Source: Paracoccus limosus (GTDB taxonomy: Bacteria > Pseudomonadota > Alphaproteobacteria > Rhodobacterales > Rhodobacteraceae). From it: a stretch of 64,000 bases of DNA. Positions 36,248 to 45,688 of this stretch are shown piece after piece (positions within the stretch are counted from its first letter, which is position 1; each line of letters begins with the position of its first letter). The stretch is taken from positions 1-64,000 of the forward strand of contig NZ_WMIF01000021.1 in NCBI RefSeq assembly GCF_009711185.1, in the 5' to 3' direction. A program made the translations under genes and the position numbers. The notes below the pieces were generated by a model that saw only the letters and a list, made by a program, of their open reading frames with translations, was not told where the DNA came from and did no database searches.

Positions 36248-36900
36248 AGGCGCTTTTGTGGCGCGATCTGCGGCTGGCGGTGCGGGCCGGGGGCGGCTTT
36301 GGCCTTGCGCTGGCATTTTTCCTGATCCTGTGCACGCTGGTGCCCTTTGGCGTCGGCCCCGAGGGCGGCACGCTGGCCCGCATCGCGCCGGGCATCCTGT
36401 GGGTGGGCGCGTTGCTCTCCTGTCTGTTGTCGCTGGACCGGATCTTTGCGCTGGACCATGAGGACGGCTCGCTGGATCTGCTGGCGACGGCGCCGCTGCC
36501 GCTGGAGGGGGTGGTGGCGATCAAGGCGCTGGCGCATTGGCTGGTCACTGGCCTGCCGCTGGTGATCTTTGCGCCGGTGCTGGGGCTGCTTTTGCATCTG
36601 CCGGGACCGGCCTATCCATGGCTGGTGCTGTCACTGGCGCTTGGCACGCCGGCGCTGTCGGTGCTGGGCGCGTTCGGGGCGGCGGTGACGGTGGGATTGC
36701 GGCGCGGCGGGCTTTTGCTGTCGTTGCTGGTGCTGCCGCTTTACGTGCCGACGCTGATCTTTGGCGCCGAGGCGGTGCGGCGCGGTGCGATTGGCGCCGA
36801 TCCGGGCACGCCGCTGCTGTTTCTGGCTGCGATCACGCTGGCGGTGCTGGCGCTGATGCCCTTTGCCTCGGCGGCGGCGCTGCGGGTCAATCTGCGGTGA
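36244..36900 (+). CDS. ccmB: Heme exporter membrane protein CcmB
   Basis: Membrane subunit of the CcmAB ABC module. The 218-residue product has six predicted helices. CcmB family features include the N-terminal [16 protein letters not shown] and [26 protein letters not shown] after the second helix. The start overlaps the ccmA stop. ccmC begins 52 nt after it. Confidence 0.94.
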   Translation: MKALLWRDLRLAVRAGGGFGLALAFFLILCTLVPFGVGPEGGTLARIAPGILWVGALLSCLLSLDRIFALDHEDGSLDLLATAPLPLEGVVAIKALAHWLVTGLPLVIFAPVLGLLLHLPGPAYPWLVLSLALGTPALSVLGAFGAAVTVGLRRGGLLLSLLVLPLYVPTLIFGAEAVRRGAIGADPGTPLLFLAAITLAVLALMPFASAAALRVNLR

Positions 36901-36952
36901 CTGCGACATGAGTCCAGTTGAGCGACGCTGACGGCCGGGTTAGGGAGGAACC

Positions 36953-37678
36953 ATGTCGATCTGGGAATATGCCAACCCCGTCAAGTTCATGCGCGCCTCG
37001 GGCGCCGTCCTGCCCTGGGTGGCGGGCGGAGCTGTGGTCTGCTGCGTGGCCGGGCTGGCATGGGGCTTTCTGACGCCGCAGGATTACCGGCAGGGCGCGA
37101 CGGTCAAGATCATCTTCCTGCATGTGCCGGCGGCGCTGATGGCGATCAACGGTTGGCTAATGATGCTGGTGATGTCACTGATCTGGTTGGTGCGCCGCCA
37201 CCACGTCAGCGCGCTGGCCGCCAAGGCGGCGGCGCCGGTGGGCGCGGTGATGACGCTGATCGCACTGATCACCGGGGCGATCTGGGGCCAGCCGATGTGG
37301 GGCACATGGTGGGAATGGGACCCGAGGCTGACCTCGTTCCTGATCCTGTTCCTGTTCTATCTGGGCTATATCGCGCTTTGGGCTGCGGTTGAGGATGCCG
37401 ACAGCGCCGCCGATCTGACCGGGGTGCTGTGTCTGGTCGGCTCGGTCTTTGCGCTTTTGTCGCGCTATGCGGTGAATTTCTGGAATCAGGGCCTGCATCA
37501 GGGCGCCTCGCTGTCGGTGGCGCCGGGCGAGCGGATGTCGGCGGTCTATAAATACCCGCTGTATCTTTCGATGCTGGGGTTCTTTCTGCTGTTTCTGGCG
37601 CTGGTGCTGCTGCGAACCCGCACCGAGATCCGCCGCCGCCGTCTGGCTGCCCTGCTGGCCCGGGAAAACCGCGCATGA
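36953..37678 (+). CDS. ccmC: Heme transport/attachment protein CcmC
   Basis: CcmC presents heme to CcmE. The 241-residue, six-helix protein has the WWD heme-handling motif (WGQPMWGTWWEWDPRLTS) in the periplasm and conserved histidines on either side (FLHVPAAL and NQGLHQGASL). A GGGAGG box precedes the ATG. The stop overlaps the ccmD start. Confidence 0.96.
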   Translation: MSIWEYANPVKFMRASGAVLPWVAGGAVVCCVAGLAWGFLTPQDYRQGATVKIIFLHVPAALMAINGWLMMLVMSLIWLVRRHHVSALAAKAAAPVGAVMTLIALITGAIWGQPMWGTWWEWDPRLTSFLILFLFYLGYIALWAAVEDADSAADLTGVLCLVGSVFALLSRYAVNFWNQGLHQGASLSVAPGERMSAVYKYPLYLSMLGFFLLFLALVLLRTRTEIRRRRLAALLARENRA

Positions 37679-37818
37679 TCGAATTGGGAAAATACGCCGG
37701 CACCGTGCTGGGCGCCTATGGCATCAGCCTGCTGCTGCTTTTGGGCATCGTGGGGCAAAGCCTGCGCGCCAATGCCCGTGCGCGGCGCGAACTGGAGGAG
37801 CACGAGGGCCGTGGCTAG
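37675..37818 (+). CDS. ccmD: Heme exporter protein D (CcmD)
   Basis: A very small gene of 47 codons. The ATG at 37675 overlaps the ccmC stop. The product starts MIELGKYAGTVLGAYGISLL and has one membrane helix (residues ~10-30) followed by a basic/acidic tail (RARRELEEHE), the usual CcmD layout. It holds CcmE-CcmC to the CcmAB complex. Identity rests on position, size and the tyrosine-containing helix start. Confidence 0.88.
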   Translation: MIELGKYAGTVLGAYGISLLLLLGIVGQSLRANARARRELEEHEGRG

Positions 37819-38350
37819 GATTTCGCCGATGATGCTGGTGCCGGTGGCGGTATTCGCCGGCTTTGCCGCCATGGCCGGTTGGGCGCTGATGCGCACCGAC
37901 CCCGAGGCGCTGCCCTCGGCCATCGCCGGGCGCGTGGCGCCGCCGGTCGGTGCGCAGACGCTGCCGGACACCGCGCAGCTGACCGACGAGATGCTGCGCC
38001 AGCCGGGGGTGAAGCTGGTCAATTTCTGGGCCAGCTGGTGCCCGCCCTGCCGGGCCGAGCATCCGACCCTGACCGAGCTTTCGAAGCAGTTGCCCGTCTA
38101 TGGCATCGATCTGAAAGATCCCGAGGCCAATGCCAGCGCCTTTCTGGCCGAGCATGGCAATCCGTTCCGCGCCGTGGCCACCGATCCGCGCGGCCGGGTG
38201 GCGATCGACTGGGGCGTGACCGCGCCGCCCGAGACCTTTATCGTCGATGGCGAGGGCAAGATCCTGTATCGCCATGCCGGGCCGCTGGTGCGCGAGGATT
38301 TCACCAACCGTTTCCTGCCGCAGCTGGAAAAGGCCCGCGCCGCCGAGTGA
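37811..38350 (+). CDS. ccmG: Thiol:disulfide interchange protein CcmG/DsbE
   Basis: Membrane-anchored periplasmic thioredoxin that keeps apocytochrome c cysteines reduced. With the GTG at 37811 the product has 179 residues: N-terminal helix (residues ~8-26), LPSAIAGRVAPPVG, the active site WCPPC (C77, C80), and GVTAPPETFIVDGEGKILY with the cis-proline. The GTG follows GGAGGAG and overlaps ccmD by 8 nt; ATG 37829 would leave a truncated helix. Confidence 0.92.
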   Translation: MARISPMMLVPVAVFAGFAAMAGWALMRTDPEALPSAIAGRVAPPVGAQTLPDTAQLTDEMLRQPGVKLVNFWASWCPPCRAEHPTLTELSKQLPVYGIDLKDPEANASAFLAEHGNPFRAVATDPRGRVAIDWGVTAPPETFIVDGEGKILYRHAGPLVREDFTNRFLPQLEKARAAE

Positions 38351-38363
38351 TGGCCACCGTCGC

Positions 38364-38387
38364 ATGGGTATTTGGAAAATGGTGAAG
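38364..38387 (+). repeat. Intergenic repeat, family B tail (ccmG/hisC)
   Basis: A 24-nt stretch beginning ATGGGTATTTGG and ending AATGGTGAAG lies 13 nt after the ccmG stop. Near-identical copies occur at 45635-45658 (plus) and 51796-51817 (minus), with a variant at 32097-32118. All are outside coding sequence. No hairpin is evident in the short tail itself. Confidence 0.75.
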
Positions 38388-38472
38388 CTGCGGCGGGTGG
38401 TCGCGGGCGCGCGGGGGACTTTCCAAGCCGCAACGCCGGGGCTATGACGGCTGGGCTTGCAAGAGGCCCAAC

Positions 38473-39579
38473 ATGTCGCAGAACCAACCGACCATCGCCC
38501 CGCAACCCGGGATCATGGAAATCGCGCTTTACCAAGGCGGTGCCGCCAAGGTTGCCGGCGTCGAGAATGTGGTGAAACTGTCCTCGAACGAAAACCCTTT
38601 CGGACCCTCTGACAAGGCGCGCGAAGCGGTGGTGCGTGCGGCGCATCAGCTGCATCGCTATCCCAATACCGATCATGCCAGCCTGCGCGCCGCCATCGGC
38701 GAGGTGCATGGTCTGGATCCCGAGCGGATTGTCTGTGGCGTCGGCTCGGACGAGGTCATCCATTTCCTGTGTCAAGCCTATGCCGGGCCGGGGACCGAGG
38801 TGCTGTTCACCGAGCATGGTTTCCTGATGTATCGGGTGTCGGCCCAGGCCGCCGGCGCGACGCCGGTGCAGGTGGCCGAGCATGAGCGTGTGACCGATGT
38901 CGATGCGCTGATCGCCGGTGCGACCGAGCGCACGCGGCTGATCTTTGTCGCCAACCCCAACAACCCGACCGGTACCATGATCGGCCTGCCCGAGCTGGAG
39001 CGGCTGGCCCGCGCCGTGCCGCAGGCGATTCTGGTCATCGATGCCGCCTATGCCGAATATGTCGGTGGCTATGACGGCGGTGCCGAGCTGGCCACGCGCC
39101 TGCCGAACGTTGTGATGACGCGGACTTTTTCCAAGATCTACGGTCTTGGCGGGCTGCGGATCGGCTGGGGCTATGGGTCGCGCGAGATCATCGACGTGCT
39201 GAACCGGATCCGGGGGCCTTTCAACCTGTCGAGCGCCGCGCTGGAGGCCGCCGAGGCCGCCGTGCGCGACCGCGAGCATGTCGCGCGCTGTCAGGCCGAG
39301 AATGCCCGCATGCGCGTCTGGCTGGCCGAGGCGCTGGCCGAAAAGGGTGTGCCTTCGGATACCTCGACCGCGAATTTCATCCTTGCGCGCTTTGCCGATG
39401 TGGCGACGGCGACGGCCTGCGATGAGGCGCTGAAGGCCGAGGGGCTGATCGTGCGTCAGGTCGCAAGCTATGGCCTGCCGCATTGCCTGCGCATCACCGT
39501 GGGCGACGAGGCTTCGTGCCGGCGGGTGGCGCATGTCATCGGCCAGTTCATGGCCACGCGCGCCGGGGCCGTGGCATGA
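38473..39579 (+). CDS. hisC: Histidinol-phosphate aminotransferase
   Basis: PLP aminotransferase of histidine biosynthesis; some relatives also act on aromatic amino acids. The 368-residue product has [14 protein letters not shown] near the N-terminus, [13 protein letters not shown], the PLP lysine in [18 protein letters not shown], and a C-terminal arginine region (HCLRITVG). The following tyrA overlaps it by 4 nt, hinting at an aromatic role as well. Confidence 0.92.
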   Translation: MSQNQPTIAPQPGIMEIALYQGGAAKVAGVENVVKLSSNENPFGPSDKAREAVVRAAHQLHRYPNTDHASLRAAIGEVHGLDPERIVCGVGSDEVIHFLCQAYAGPGTEVLFTEHGFLMYRVSAQAAGATPVQVAEHERVTDVDALIAGATERTRLIFVANPNNPTGTMIGLPELERLARAVPQAILVIDAAYAEYVGGYDGGAELATRLPNVVMTRTFSKIYGLGGLRIGWGYGSREIIDVLNRIRGPFNLSSAALEAAEAAVRDREHVARCQAENARMRVWLAEALAEKGVPSDTSTANFILARFADVATATACDEALKAEGLIVRQVASYGLPHCLRITVGDEASCRRVAHVIGQFMATRAGAVA

Positions 39580-40499
39580 GCGTCATCTATGAGCGGGTGG
39601 CGCTGATCGGGCTGGGGCTGATTGCCGGCTCGATGGCGCTGGCGATGCGCGAAAAGGGGCTGGCGCGCGAGATCGTCGGCCATGCCCGTTCGGCCGAGAC
39701 GCGGGCCGTAGCGCTGGAGATCGGGCTGGTCGATGCCGTCCATGAGACGGCTGCCGCCGCGGTCGCGGGCGCGGATCTGGTGGTTCTGGCGGTGCCGGTG
39801 GGCGCGATGGCGGCGGTTGCGGCCGAGATTGCCCCGCATCTGAAGCCGGGCGCCACAGTCACCGATGTCGGTTCGGTCAAGGAGGCGGTGGTGCAGGCGG
39901 TGGCGCCGCATCTGCCGGAGAATGTGCATTTCATCCCCGGCCATCCGCTGGCCGGGACCGAACATTCAGGCCCGCGTTCGGGCTTTCCCAGCCTGTTTCG
40001 CAACCGTTGGTGGCTGTTTACGCCGGCGGGTGATGTCGATGAAGCGGCGATCGCGCGGCTGGAAAGGCTGGTGCAGGCCTTTGGTGCCAAGACCGAGCGC
40101 ATGGAGGCCGCGCATCACGATCTGGTGCTGGCCGTCACCAGCCATACGCCGCATCTGATCGCCTATACGATGGTCGGCGTGGCCGATCACCTCAAGCGCG
40201 TGACGGAAAGCGAAGTGGTGGAATATTCCGCCGCCGGCTTTCGGGATTTTACCCGCATCGCCGCCTCGGACCCGACGATGTGGCGCGACGTGTTCCTGCA
40301 GAACAAGGATGCGGTGCTGGATATCCTTGGCCGCTTCACCGAAGAGCTGTTCGTGCTGCAGCGCGCGATCCGCATGGGCGACGGCCAGCATCTGTTCGAC
40401 TATTTCACCCGCACCCGGGCGATCCGGCGCGGCATCATCGAGGCCGGGCAGGATACGTCGGCGCCCGATTTCGGCCGGGCGCCGGCACCGCGCGACTAA
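39576..40499 (+). CDS. tyrA: Prephenate/arogenate dehydrogenase (TyrA)
   Basis: NAD(P)-dependent enzyme of tyrosine synthesis. The 307-residue product has the Rossmann motif [14 protein letters not shown], the catalytic-region [15 protein letters not shown], and [17 protein letters not shown]. The 307-residue single-domain form, without chorismate mutase or ACT extension, fits the alphaproteobacterial cyclohexadienyl type. The start ATG overlaps the hisC stop, indicating coupled expression. Confidence 0.92.
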   Translation: MSVIYERVALIGLGLIAGSMALAMREKGLAREIVGHARSAETRAVALEIGLVDAVHETAAAAVAGADLVVLAVPVGAMAAVAAEIAPHLKPGATVTDVGSVKEAVVQAVAPHLPENVHFIPGHPLAGTEHSGPRSGFPSLFRNRWWLFTPAGDVDEAAIARLERLVQAFGAKTERMEAAHHDLVLAVTSHTPHLIAYTMVGVADHLKRVTESEVVEYSAAGFRDFTRIAASDPTMWRDVFLQNKDAVLDILGRFTEELFVLQRAIRMGDGQHLFDYFTRTRAIRRGIIEAGQDTSAPDFGRAPAPRD

Positions 40500-40517
40500 G
40501 GGGCGGCGCCCGGGCGG

Positions 40518-41597
40518 CTAGGGCTGTGCGCCGGCAATCGGCGCCGGAAACGCCGGGGCCGGGCCCAGCGGGATCGGGCCAAAGCTCATGCGGCCATCGG
40601 CAAACAGGATCGGCAGCCGCAATTGCCCGGCGGTCGGGGCCGGCCAGTTGATCGAGCGCGGCTTGGCCGGGTCATCGCCATCGGCTTCGCCAGGCATCGG
40701 CATGGCCGACAGGCTGCGCAGCATGGTCCCGGCCAGCTTGACCGCCGAGCCCGGCAACATGCCGGCCCCCGCCGCCGCATCCAGCACCGGCCCGGCATCG
40801 GCGGTATAGATCGCCAGCGCGCCCTCGGCCCGGCCTTGGGCATCGGGGCGCAACATGCCGACGACGCGCGCGGTCAGCGGCCCGAATTGCAGCTCGGCCC
40901 CGTCGATGCGCAGGCCGCTGGGCCGCAGATGACCCCCGGCCAGCACCATCGGCGTGGGCGCCGCGTCCAGCCACAGCCGCCCCTGACCGATCAGCGCCAG
41001 CGTGCCCGAGACGTTCAGCGCCTCGGCGGCGCCGGCAAGTTCGGGCAGCGCCTGCGGTGACAGGCCCTGCAGCGACAGGTTGATGTCATAGGCCGAGACG
41101 CTGGCCGGCGGCGCGTCATGGCCCAGCGGCGCAAGCTGGGCGTTCAGCACCAGCTTTTCGGCCAGCGGCGTGCCGTCCAGTGTCATCGGCCCGCTCGATA
41201 CGCCCAGCCGCCCCGGCACCAGCCCCGACAAGGGCAGCAGCCGCAGGCTGGCGCGCGGATCGCTGAGCCCCAGATCCTGCGGGCCGGCGCCCAGATCGAC
41301 CTTGGCACTGGCGGGCAGGTCCAGCCGCAGCACCGTGGGCGACAGCGGCTTGACGGACAGATCGGCCTCGGCCAGATGCAGCTGCCCCGCCGTTCCGGTC
41401 AGCCCGGCCCCGGTCAGATGCACGCCGATGCGGCTAGGGTCGCGCAGCGGGGTGATGCTGGTCGCACTGAAGCCCAGCCCGGCCTGCGACAGCCGCGCAA
41501 GTTCACGGGCGGCCAGCGTTTCGCCCCCCAGCCAGACACCGGCAAGAATCGCGGCAAGAATCAGCAGCGGCAGCAGGATCACGGTAAAAAGGCGCAT
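40518..41597 (-). CDS. DUF2125 domain-containing protein (second copy)
   Basis: A 359-residue protein of unknown function with an N-terminal signal anchor (residues ~1-22) and a beta-rich body. The pattern of a N-terminal helix, LSQAGLGFSATSITPLRDPS and a central IDGAELQFGPLTARV segment fits DUF2125. Start chosen at 41597 with GGAG upstream. It is convergent with tyrA (18 nt apart) and divergent from the ChaC-like gene. It lacks the acidic linker found in the DUF2125 protein at 13384. Confidence 0.72.
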   Translation of the reverse strand: MRLFTVILLPLLILAAILAGVWLGGETLAARELARLSQAGLGFSATSITPLRDPSRIGVHLTGAGLTGTAGQLHLAEADLSVKPLSPTVLRLDLPASAKVDLGAGPQDLGLSDPRASLRLLPLSGLVPGRLGVSSGPMTLDGTPLAEKLVLNAQLAPLGHDAPPASVSAYDINLSLQGLSPQALPELAGAAEALNVSGTLALIGQGRLWLDAAPTPMVLAGGHLRPSGLRIDGAELQFGPLTARVVGMLRPDAQGRAEGALAIYTADAGPVLDAAAGAGMLPGSAVKLAGTMLRSLSAMPMPGEADGDDPAKPRSINWPAPTAGQLRLPILFADGRMSFGPIPLGPAPAFPAPIAGAQP

Positions 41598-41688
41598 GGG
41601 GACTCCGTCTACAGGGCCGGCTTGGATTGCCCGCCATCCTGTCCTAAGTCTGGGCGCAGGAAAAGGCCGGGCGGCCGGGGTGGTAAGC

Positions 41689-42237
41689 ATGGATGGACAT
41701 TGGGTCTTTGCCTATGGGTCGCTGATGTGGGATCCCGGCTTTGCGCCGGCCGAGGTGACGCTGGCCAGCGTGCAGGGCTATGTGCGGCGCTTTTGTCTGA
41801 AATCCGTGGTCTATCGCGGCACGGTCGAGGCGCCGGGGCTGGTGCTGGGGCTGGATGCCGAAGCGGCGGGCGCCTGCCGCGGGCTGGCCCTGCGCGTGGC
41901 CGAGGCCGAATGGCCGCAGGTGCTGGCGGATCTGCGTGCGCGCGAACTGACCACCTATGCCTATGCCGAGCGGGTGCTGCCGCTGCTTCTGGACGACGGC
42001 CGCCGTGTCGAGGCCGTGGCCTATGTGATCGACCGCGCGCATGAGCAATATGTCGGCGGTCTGGATCTTGAGGCGCAGGCCCGGATCATCGCCCGATCCT
42101 CGGGCGGGCGGGGGCCGAATGCGGATTACCTGTTCAATACCGCGCGGCATCTGACCGAAATGGGCGTCGAGGATGGCGATATCGCGGCGCTGGTCGGGCT
42201 GGTGCAGGGGCTGAACGCGGCGGGGCGCGAGCTCTAA
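41689..42237 (+). CDS. ChaC-like gamma-glutamylcyclotransferase
   Basis: A 182-residue protein with the gamma-glutamylcyclotransferase fold. The diagnostic N-terminal motif is VFAYGSLMWDPGF (residues 6-18). It is followed by RRFCLKSVVYRGT and, later, EQYVGGLDLEAQ. ChaC enzymes cleave glutathione to 5-oxoproline and Cys-Gly. Start ATG 41689; a GTG three codons upstream (41680) is possible. It stands 91 nt from the divergent DUF2125 gene. Confidence 0.85.
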   Translation: MDGHWVFAYGSLMWDPGFAPAEVTLASVQGYVRRFCLKSVVYRGTVEAPGLVLGLDAEAAGACRGLALRVAEAEWPQVLADLRARELTTYAYAERVLPLLLDDGRRVEAVAYVIDRAHEQYVGGLDLEAQARIIARSSGGRGPNADYLFNTARHLTEMGVEDGDIAALVGLVQGLNAAGREL

Positions 42238-42325
42238 GCCATTCGCGGCAAATGCCCGCGATTGGCTTGCATCAGGCGAGGCGGCCTCTACACTCGCGCC
42301 AAATCCATGCGAACGGGGGCTGACC

Positions 42326-44167
42326 TTGCCCGAGACCGACAGTGACTTGCCCGAAAACCCGGCGCGGCGCGATCCGCAGACCACCGACCCCGGCGAAGGC
42401 CGGCGCGCGCGTGCTGCCCGGCTAAGCGCCCGGCGCGCGCCGGGGCAGGGGCGCCCGCTTCTGGAGCCGCATTTCTCGCAGCCGGTGCGGCAGGTCGTGC
42501 TGATGCTGATCGTGCTGGCGCTGGTCGGCACCGGCGCTTGGTTCGCCTATGGCCGCATCCTGCCGATCTTTGCCGCCAACCCGCTTCTGAATGGCGCGAT
42601 CCTCTTGGTCTTTGCGCTGGGGGTGCTGACCTGTTTCTGGCAGGTGGCGCAGCTGGTGAAATCCGTCAGCTGGATCGAGCGTTTCGCCGCCAGCCATGCC
42701 GGCCCCGCCCTGGTGGGCGAGCCCGCCACCGATGTGCCGCCGCGCCTGCTGGCGCCGCTGGCCGCGATGCTGGGCGCACGCGGACCGGCGCTGGGGGCGA
42801 TCTCGACCGAATCGGCGCGCTCGATTCAGGATTCGGTGGCGACGCGGATCGACGAGGCGCGCGACATCACGCGCTATCTGGCGAACCTGCTGATCTTTCT
42901 GGGGCTTCTGGGCACGTTTTATGGGCTGGCGACCACGGTGCCGGCCATTGTCGAGACCATCCGCACCCTCGCCCCCGATCAGGGGCAAAGCGGGGTCGAG
43001 GTCTTTGACAAGCTGATGCACGGGCTGGAAACCCAGCTGGGCGGCATGGCCACGGCCTTCTCCAGCTCGCTTCTGGGGCTGGCCGGCTCGCTGGTGGTCG
43101 GGCTTCTGGAGCTGTTCGCCAGCCATGGCCAGAACCGCTTTTACCGCGAACTGGAAGAATGGCTGTCGAGCTTTACCCGCATCGGCTTTGCCGGCGGCGA
43201 GGGCGGTCTGGACCAAGCGGCGCTGGTCGAGTTTCTGGACGGGTTCGGCGCGCGGCTGGACGGGTTGCAGGCCTATTACGCCGACCGCGACCTGCTGCGT
43301 GACGAAGAGGCCGCCGATGCCGATGCGCGCTCGATCGCGCTGGCCGATCAGGTCAGCCGGCTGGTTGAATTGCTCGGCTCGGATCGTGACCGGCTGACCG
43401 TGCAGCTGCTGGCCGAGCGTGAGGCCACGACCGAGGCGCAATCGCGGCTGCTGTCGGTGCTGGACCGCATCGCCCAGGGGCAAGAGGCGCTGGCGGGCAC
43501 CGTCGGGCGCTCTGACCCGGCGCTGCTGGACGGGTTGCAGCGGCTGGCCGAGGGGCAAGAGCGGCTGGCAGCGCCGCCTGCGGCCGATCCGGCGCTGCTG
43601 AAGGGGCTGAAACAGCTGAGTGCCGGCCATGACCGGTTGGCCGCCGGGATCCTGCAGTTGGCGACCCCCGCGCGCGATGCCGGGCTGGAGGGGCTGACGC
43701 AGGGGTTGGAACAGGCGCTGGCCCGGCTGGCCGAGGGGCAGGAGCGTCTGGCCGAGCTGGTCGCGCAGGCGCCCGGTTCCGATCTGCCCGGCGACATGCG
43801 ACAGGCCTTGGCGGGCATCGCCGACAGCCAGAACCGGCTGGCGCAACTGGCCGAACGGCCGACGGGTGAGACCGATCCGACGCAGATGGCGGCGCTGAAC
43901 CGCGCGCTGTCGCGGCTGGCCGAGGGGCAGAACCGGCTGGTCGAACTGGCCGAAACCCGCGTCACCCCGCAGGACGACCCCGAGGCGCGGATGCGCCTGC
44001 GCTCGATCGACGTGCAGCTGGGCCGGCTGCTGGAAGAGGCTGCCAGCGACCGCGACGGGCTGATTTCAGAGCTGCGCGAGGATCTGGCGGCGCTGACCCG
44101 CGCCATTCGCGCGCTGGAGGCGATGAGCACAGGCGCGACGGGTATGGGCGGGCGCCATGGGGCTTAG
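42326..44167 (+). CDS. MotA/TolQ/ExbB-type proton channel protein with long coiled-coil tail
   Basis: A 613-residue membrane protein. Two N-terminal helices (residues ~55-110) are followed by the MotA/TolQ core: LIFLGLLGTFYGLATTVPAI and MATAFSSSLLGLAGSLVVGL. From about residue 290 to the end there is a long cytoplasmic coiled coil with five repeats around RLAEGQERLAE. The start codon is TTG (42326) after GGGGG; no ATG precedes the first helix. It overlaps the following OmpA-domain gene by 11 nt. This layout recalls ZorA, but no Zorya effector genes are near. Confidence 0.85.
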   Translation: MPETDSDLPENPARRDPQTTDPGEGRRARAARLSARRAPGQGRPLLEPHFSQPVRQVVLMLIVLALVGTGAWFAYGRILPIFAANPLLNGAILLVFALGVLTCFWQVAQLVKSVSWIERFAASHAGPALVGEPATDVPPRLLAPLAAMLGARGPALGAISTESARSIQDSVATRIDEARDITRYLANLLIFLGLLGTFYGLATTVPAIVETIRTLAPDQGQSGVEVFDKLMHGLETQLGGMATAFSSSLLGLAGSLVVGLLELFASHGQNRFYRELEEWLSSFTRIGFAGGEGGLDQAALVEFLDGFGARLDGLQAYYADRDLLRDEEAADADARSIALADQVSRLVELLGSDRDRLTVQLLAEREATTEAQSRLLSVLDRIAQGQEALAGTVGRSDPALLDGLQRLAEGQERLAAPPAADPALLKGLKQLSAGHDRLAAGILQLATPARDAGLEGLTQGLEQALARLAEGQERLAELVAQAPGSDLPGDMRQALAGIADSQNRLAQLAERPTGETDPTQMAALNRALSRLAEGQNRLVELAETRVTPQDDPEARMRLRSIDVQLGRLLEEAASDRDGLISELREDLAALTRAIRALEAMSTGATGMGGRHGA

Positions 44168-45617
44168 CCGGCACGGGCAGGGGCGCGAGCGGTTCTCGGC
44201 CACGATCTGGCCGGGCTTTGTCGATGCCATGTCGACGCTGCTTCTGGTGCTGATCTTTGCGCTGACCATTTTCATGGTGCTGCAATCGGTGCTGCGCGAG
44301 CGCATCACCTCGCAGGACAGCGAATTGAAGCAACTGGGCAATGTTGTCGCCAGCAAGGACAGCGAATTGCAGCAATTGGGCGAGCGTGTGGCACTGTTGA
44401 GTCAGTCGCTGTCGACCGCGCGGCACGAGGCCGAGGTGCTGGACCGCGATCTGGCCGCCGAGCGCCTGCGCGCCAAGGCCGCCGAGGCGGCGGTGGCCGA
44501 GGCCCGCACCGAGGTCGATGCCCAGACCGAGGCGGCGCGGCTGGCGGCGGCCCGGCGCGATGCTCTGGAGGCGCTGGTCGCCGATCTGCGCAAGCGTGGC
44601 GAGGACACTGGCGCCGCGCTGGACCAGACCCGGCAGCAGCTTTCGGATGTTGAGGCGCAGCGTCTGGCCGATGCCGCCGCCGCCCGTGCCCTGCAAGAGC
44701 GGCTGGACAAGTCCGATACCGAATTGTCGGCCATCACGCTGGCGCTGGAAGAGGCGCGCAAGAAGGCCGAGACCACGCTGACTCTGCTGGCGGCCGCCGA
44801 GGCCGCCAAGAAGGAGCTGGGCGACAAGGCCGAGGCGCAGGCCAGCGAGGCCGAGCGTCAGGCCGGGCTGTTGGCGCTGGCGCAGCAGAAGCTGAGCGCG
44901 CAGCAATCGGCCTCGACCGAGGATCAGCGGCGCACGGCGCTGTTGAACCAGCAGGTGCAGGCGCTGAACGACCAGCTGGGCAGCCTGAAGGCGATCCTGC
45001 AAAGCGCCAGTGACGACAAGACCGCCGCCGATCTGAAGGTCGAGGATCTGGGCCGGCAGTTGAACGTGGCGCTGGTGAGGGCCGCCGAGGAAGAGCGGCA
45101 GCGCCGGGCGCTGGAGGAAGCGGCCCGGCAAAAGGCGGAATCCGAGGCCAAGGATCTGACGCGCTACCGCTCGGAATTCTTTGGCCGGCTGTCGCAGATT
45201 TTGGCCGGGCGCGAGGGTGTGCGCGTGGTGGGCGACCGTTTCGCCTTTTCCTCGGAGGTGCTGTTCCCGGCGGGCGAGGCGACGCTGTCGGACGAGGGCA
45301 AGGCGCAGATCGCCCGCGTGACCGATACGCTCAAGCAGATCGCCGGAGAGATCCCGCCCGAGATCGACTGGATCATCCGGGTCGATGGCCATACCGACAG
45401 CCAGCCCTTGTCCGGGCAGGGGCGCTATCGCGACAACTGGGAGTTGAGCCAAGCCCGCGCCCTGTCAGTGGTGCGCTATATGGTCGATGATCTGGGCTTT
45501 CCGGCCAGCCGGCTGCTGCCCGCAGGCTTTGCCGATACCCGCCCGGTGGCGCAAGGCAACAGTCCCGAAGCCATGGCCCAGAACCGCCGCATCGAGCTGA
45601 AGCTGACCGAGCGCTGA
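44157..45617 (+). CDS. OmpA/MotB-domain peptidoglycan-binding protein with long coiled coil
   Basis: A 486-residue partner of the MotA/TolQ-like protein. Its single membrane helix, WPGFVDAMSTLLLVLIFALT (residues ~18-37), carries an aspartate (D23) where MotB and ZorB bind ions. Residues ~50-330 form a long coiled coil, including a duplicated DSELKQLG/DSELQQLG unit. The C-terminus is an OmpA domain (IIRVDGHTDSQPLSGQGRYR ... AQNRRIELKL). The pair should form a cell-wall-anchored, ion-driven stator; its output is unknown. Confidence 0.87.
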   Translation: MGLSRHGQGRERFSATIWPGFVDAMSTLLLVLIFALTIFMVLQSVLRERITSQDSELKQLGNVVASKDSELQQLGERVALLSQSLSTARHEAEVLDRDLAAERLRAKAAEAAVAEARTEVDAQTEAARLAAARRDALEALVADLRKRGEDTGAALDQTRQQLSDVEAQRLADAAAARALQERLDKSDTELSAITLALEEARKKAETTLTLLAAAEAAKKELGDKAEAQASEAERQAGLLALAQQKLSAQQSASTEDQRRTALLNQQVQALNDQLGSLKAILQSASDDKTAADLKVEDLGRQLNVALVRAAEEERQRRALEEAARQKAESEAKDLTRYRSEFFGRLSQILAGREGVRVVGDRFAFSSEVLFPAGEATLSDEGKAQIARVTDTLKQIAGEIPPEIDWIIRVDGHTDSQPLSGQGRYRDNWELSQARALSVVRYMVDDLGFPASRLLPAGFADTRPVAQGNSPEAMAQNRRIELKLTER

Positions 45618-45634
45618 ACCCTGCCCTTGGCAAG

Positions 45635-45658
45635 ATGGGTATTTGGGAAATGGTGAAA
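45635..45658 (+). repeat. Intergenic repeat, family B tail (after the stator pair)
   Basis: A 24-nt copy starting ATGGGTATTTGGGAAA, located 17 nt after the OmpA-domain gene stop and before the convergent glycosyltransferase. It differs from the 38364 copy at only two positions. Confidence 0.75.
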
Positions 45659-45688
45659 GCCGGCGGTTGGGCGATGCGGGGGCCAGGC

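Noticed and set aside
42326..45617. Complete Zorya defence system
   Set aside because: Only ZorA/ZorB-like stator genes are present; no ZorC, ZorD or ZorE homologue lies in the neighbourhood.
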